Assembly (NCBI GenBank): GCA_031398695.1
Contig: JANNNU010000085.1
Coordinates: 1-9,015 of the forward strand
Source of the DNA: JAIYDJ01 sp031398695
GTDB lineage: Bacteria > Pseudomonadota > Alphaproteobacteria > Rhodobacterales > Rhodobacteraceae
DNA length: 9,015 bases
Reading direction: 5' to 3'
The first letter of the stretch is position 1. Each line of letters starts with the position of its first letter. Below are positions 6,886 to 9,015 of the stretch, piece after piece. A model generated the notes under the pieces. The model was not told the origin of the DNA and did no database searches. It was given only the letters and a program-made list of their open reading frames with translations. Made by a program: the position numbers and the translations under genes.

Positions 6886-7420
6886 CCCGGACGGCGCTTT
6901 CGGGGGCGGCGGGGCAAGCTGCCCGCAATTTCTGGCTGTCGCCTTGTCGATCGGGTGATGCGCGCCGCGCTGCTGCGGGCGTTTACCGGTTCATCGAAGC
7001 GTCGTTCGCGGCATGAACCAAGACGACGACCACGCTTTGAGACCGACGATGGGATTGCGACTTGGGTCGATGTGTCGATGGCAAACGCGCAGCGAAAATC
7101 GTGCCGCATTGCGCACGACTGATCGGCCACGGCATGCGGACGTCCCGCCTGCGCTAAGGCAGTGCGCGGCATCTGGCACTGTCTGCGTTTTGGCGGCGCC
7201 CAAGAAGGCGTCGTCGCGGCAGCTGACCGGCCAGTGCGGGGCAACGCGCTCGACCGGGTTGCACCACTAAGGCGTCACGATCGCTGTCGGACTGAAAGCG
7301 CCTTGCCTGCGAGCGCCTTCGTGCTCGGTCGGCGTTCGGGTCTGCGATTCACAAGGCCGATCTTGCCTTCTGGACCATGGCACCGCCACGCACTCGCCAC
7401 TGCCGGCGCGCACAGTCGCG
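6886..7420. other. Intergenic stretch without a credible gene
   Basis: About 535 bases separate the sulfotransferase stop from the FNR box. Open frames on both strands (such as 6882-7244 minus and 7013-7270 plus) are rich in Arg, Ser and Cys, lack recognisable motifs and have no convincing ribosome binding site, so I treat them as chance. I see no tRNA, insertion-sequence end or strong U-tailed terminator for the sulfotransferase on the minus strand. A nine-pair hairpin lies at 7157-7184, a short one at 6912-6924, and an imperfect direct repeat of AAGGCGCT (minus strand) at about 7295-7320. The stretch could hold decayed coding sequence, a long upstream leader or an unrecognised small RNA; none can be shown here. 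Confidence 0.5.
7157..7184 (+). other. Hairpin of unknown function in the intergenic stretch
   Basis: Arms at 7157-7165 and 7176-7184 can form nine pairs including one G-U around a ten-base loop. On the plus strand it is followed within a few bases by TTTT (7188-7191), so it resembles a weak intrinsic terminator in that direction. No plus-strand gene ends there. On the minus strand, where the neighbouring genes lie, there is no U-tract after it. It may be chance in GC-rich DNA. Confidence 0.25.
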
Positions 7421-8293
7421 CTAGACGCCAAAGACCAGGTCCTTCCTCGCCTTGTCGATCCATTGCGCGCGTTCTGCGCCGACGTCCGACAGGAACCGCC
7501 GATGCTGCTGGCGAAAGCGTTCGGAGAATTCGTCGTTCTTCGGGGTCGCGATCTTTTCGTGCGCGCTCTTGATCTCGAGCCCGTCCGGCAGGGCCGGCAG
7601 CCCGGCAGCCTTGGCAATCCGTGACAGCACCCCGTGCGCGCCGTTCTGGATCATGCCTTCGTAAGACATCCGGAACGGGGCGATCCCGTAGTCCTTGAAG
7701 TATTGTTCCGACCGGCGCTCTGCCGCCAGGATATGCTTCAACCACTTGAGGATATCCTGACCGTCATAGGCAAACGCGGCATCCGCGGCCTGGCGGGCTG
7801 GGGTCTGGGCCTGCGGAGCATGGCTGATCTTGGTCTGCACCATCTTCGACAACGACACCGCCTGCGACACGATATCCTCGCGGATCAACCAATAGCTCGG
7901 GCAACCGGCGTAGGTGTCGAAAAAGTCGGTCGGGTGTTCAAACACCGCTGCCAGCTGATGCGAGGTGATCTCGAAACTCAGGACGCCGCCGCGGGCACTG
8001 AAGTGTCTGGCCATGTCGACATATTCGGCCAGGCTGCGTGCACCGTAGTGCCGCGCGATGTTGGGCACGAAATTGGGGTTGAACAACTCGAGCCCGATGC
8101 CCAGCCGGTTGGTGCTTTCCAGAATGGACGACAGCCAGCTTGACCCCGACCGCGGGGTGAAATGGATCACCAGCGTGGTGTCGGCCGGTTTCTTTGCCTT
8201 GCCCTGGATGCGGCGCTGTTCGGACTCGGGGTCATCCTTGGCGAACTGCTGGGCAACACGCTCGGCGGCTTTCATCATCGTTTGTCTTTTCAT
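7421..8293 (-). CDS. Stf0-family sulfotransferase
   Basis: This 290-residue protein is a PAPS-dependent sulfotransferase of the type that puts sulfate on sugars or glycolipids; the Stf0 family is named for mycobacterial trehalose 2-sulfotransferase. The 5'-phosphosulfate loop is FTPRSGSSWLSSILE (45-59). The 3'-phosphate-binding segment is YWLIREDIVSQAVSLSKMVQT (134-154), with R138 and S143 as likely contacts; RED-x-V-x-QAVSL is what most suggests Stf0. MSYEGMI (209-215) fits the later family motif that follows a helical section. No signal peptide or membrane helix is seen, so it is probably cytoplasmic. The ATG at 8293 overlaps the stop of the preceding glycosyltransferase (ATGA). A longer in-frame start at 8488 would lie wholly within that gene and is unlikely. 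The substrate cannot be told from sequence; the neighbour suggests a polysaccharide or glycolipid. Confidence 0.85.
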   Translation of the reverse strand: MKRQTMMKAAERVAQQFAKDDPESEQRRIQGKAKKPADTTLVIHFTPRSGSSWLSSILESTNRLGIGLELFNPNFVPNIARHYGARSLAEYVDMARHFSARGGVLSFEITSHQLAAVFEHPTDFFDTYAGCPSYWLIREDIVSQAVSLSKMVQTKISHAPQAQTPARQAADAAFAYDGQDILKWLKHILAAERRSEQYFKDYGIAPFRMSYEGMIQNGAHGVLSRIAKAAGLPALPDGLEIKSAHEKIATPKNDEFSERFRQQHRRFLSDVGAERAQWIDKARKDLVFGV

Positions 8294-9015
8294 GATCCGG
8301 TGGTTTCGGTCGGGCCGGTGATCCGTGCGATGGCATCGTGCAGCGCGGCCGGACCGGAGGGCAAGGCCAGCACGCGGGTCGGGTCCGCTTCGGCGGCGGC
8401 GTGTCCCTGGGCACCCAGATCGAACGCGAAGACCGGCAACCCGGTTGCCAGGGCCTCGTGCATCGCAAAGGAAAACGTCTCGGGCCAAATCGACGGGATG
8501 AACCAGCGCGAGATGCCATACTTCTGCACCAGCGCGGGAATGTCCGCGATGCGGTAGCTGCCGTGCACTTCGGACGGGGCAGCCAGCGCATAGGACGGAT
8601 CGAGGTTGCCGATCAGGACGATCCGCGCCGCCTTGGTCCGCGCCAGTTCACGGGACATGTCGCGCAGGATCGCCGCGCCCTTGGGATATCCGATGTTGCC
8701 GAGCACGCCGATCACCACCTTGCCATCGAGGGGCACGCCCGGGGCCACGCGGCTGACAGGCTCCAGCAGGGCATGGGGGGCCACCACGATCCGACCTGCC
8801 GCGTCGGGATAGGCCTGCGCGACCAACCCCCGGCTGTTTGCCGAAAACACGGTGACCTGGTTCGCGCGTGTCACAAGCCGGCCCCACGCCGCGCGCCATT
8901 CCGCCAGCGTGACCCGCGTGCCATCGGGCCGCCGGGCGACATGCGCCGGATCGGCATTGGTCCCGGCATCGGGCACGCCGTGGAACGCACCATCCTGGCC
9001 CAGCAGCGTGTATGC
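8290..9015 (-). CDS. Glycosyltransferase, GT4-like C-terminal domain (partial, N-terminus missing)
   Basis: The frame is open to the right edge, leaving 241 C-terminal residues. They show a Rossmann-type donor-binding domain: VVIGVLGNIGYPKGA (100-114) matches the start of the C-terminal domain of GT-B enzymes, RIVLIGNLD (131-139) the next strand, then an EX7E motif E179-E187 in PETFSFAMHEALATGLPVFAFDLGAQG (178-204), which in GT4 enzymes contacts the nucleotide sugar. The preceding part (DPAHVARRPDGTRVTLAEW, then VFSANSRG at 56-63) fits the linker before that domain. The missing N-terminus may hold an acceptor domain or a further glycosyltransferase module. Donor and acceptor are unknown. Its stop overlaps the sulfotransferase start, so the two are probably co-translated and act on the same glycan. 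An apparent start at 8976 is a GTG codon inside the domain and is unlikely to be real. Confidence 0.85.
   Translation of the reverse strand, partial: AYTLLGQDGAFHGVPDAGTNADPAHVARRPDGTRVTLAEWRAAWGRLVTRANQVTVFSANSRGLVAQAYPDAAGRIVVAPHALLEPVSRVAPGVPLDGKVVIGVLGNIGYPKGAAILRDMSRELARTKAARIVLIGNLDPSYALAAPSEVHGSYRIADIPALVQKYGISRWFIPSIWPETFSFAMHEALATGLPVFAFDLGAQGHAAAEADPTRVLALPSGPAALHDAIARITGPTETTGS

Noticed and set aside
6886..6960. Possible RegA/PrrA-type binding sites (GCG and CGC half-sites)
   Set aside because: Such degenerate half-sites occur by chance throughout DNA this rich in G and C; none stands out.
6882..7244. A 120-codon minus-strand frame in the intergenic stretch, and plus-strand frames at 6835-7122 and 7013-7270
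   Set aside because: Composition is dominated by Arg, Ser and Ala with no motif, no good ribosome site and mutual overlap; the minus frame also runs into the FNR box region.
7404..7421. Short inverted repeat GCGCG/CGCGC right after the sulfotransferase stop as a terminator
   Set aside because: Only five pairs and no U-tract follow on the minus strand, so it is not a credible intrinsic terminator.
7421..8488. Sulfotransferase starting at 8488 (355 residues)
   Set aside because: The extra 65 residues are read out of frame within the glycosyltransferase gene and are Arg-rich; the ATG at 8293 forms an ATGA overlap and begins just before the PAPS-binding fold.

Overview
The window is high-GC bacterial DNA with every convincing gene on the minus strand. 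Gene content and order (ccoN-O-Q-P followed by ccoG-H-I), protein signatures and a canonical FNR-type box point to an alphaproteobacterium, most likely in or near the Rhodobacteraceae. That assignment comes from family resemblance read by eye, not from a search.

Reading in the direction of transcription (high to low coordinates): (1) 9015-7421 holds the 3' part of a GT4-like glycosyltransferase whose stop codon overlaps the start of a Stf0-type sulfotransferase (ATGA). The pair looks like the end of a surface-glycan or glycolipid operon. (2) 7420-6886 is about 535 bases with no credible gene, only a modest hairpin and low-quality open frames. (3) 6885-6872 is a perfect FNR/FixK palindrome upstream of ccoN. 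(4) 6785-3313 is the complete structural operon for cbb3-type cytochrome c oxidase: CcoN (catalytic haem-copper subunit), CcoO (monohaem cytochrome c), CcoQ (small membrane subunit) and CcoP (dihaem cytochrome c). (5) 3263-1 is the assembly operon: CcoG (polyferredoxin, copper reductase type), CcoH (FixH) and most of the N-terminal half of CcoI (FixI, CPC-type copper P-type ATPase), which runs off the left edge just after its phosphorylation motif. ccoS would be expected beyond that edge.

The seven cco genes form a coherent system for respiration at low oxygen. An oxygen-responsive FNR-family regulator would activate the promoter before ccoN. CcoI is expected to handle copper for the CuB site of CcoN, CcoG to reduce Cu(II), and CcoH to help the subunits assemble. 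Junctions are very tight (zero-gap TGAATG at ccoQ/ccoP, 1 base at ccoG/ccoH, ATGA overlap at ccoH/ccoI), which indicates translational coupling. The only larger gap is 49 bases between ccoP and ccoG, where ccoG appears to use a TTG start.

I found no mobile element, CRISPR array, RNA gene or clearly undescribed system. The points most worth a second look are the FNR box, the TTG start of ccoG, the two N-terminal CxxC motifs of CcoI, the gene-free stretch and the sulfotransferase/glycosyltransferase pair.
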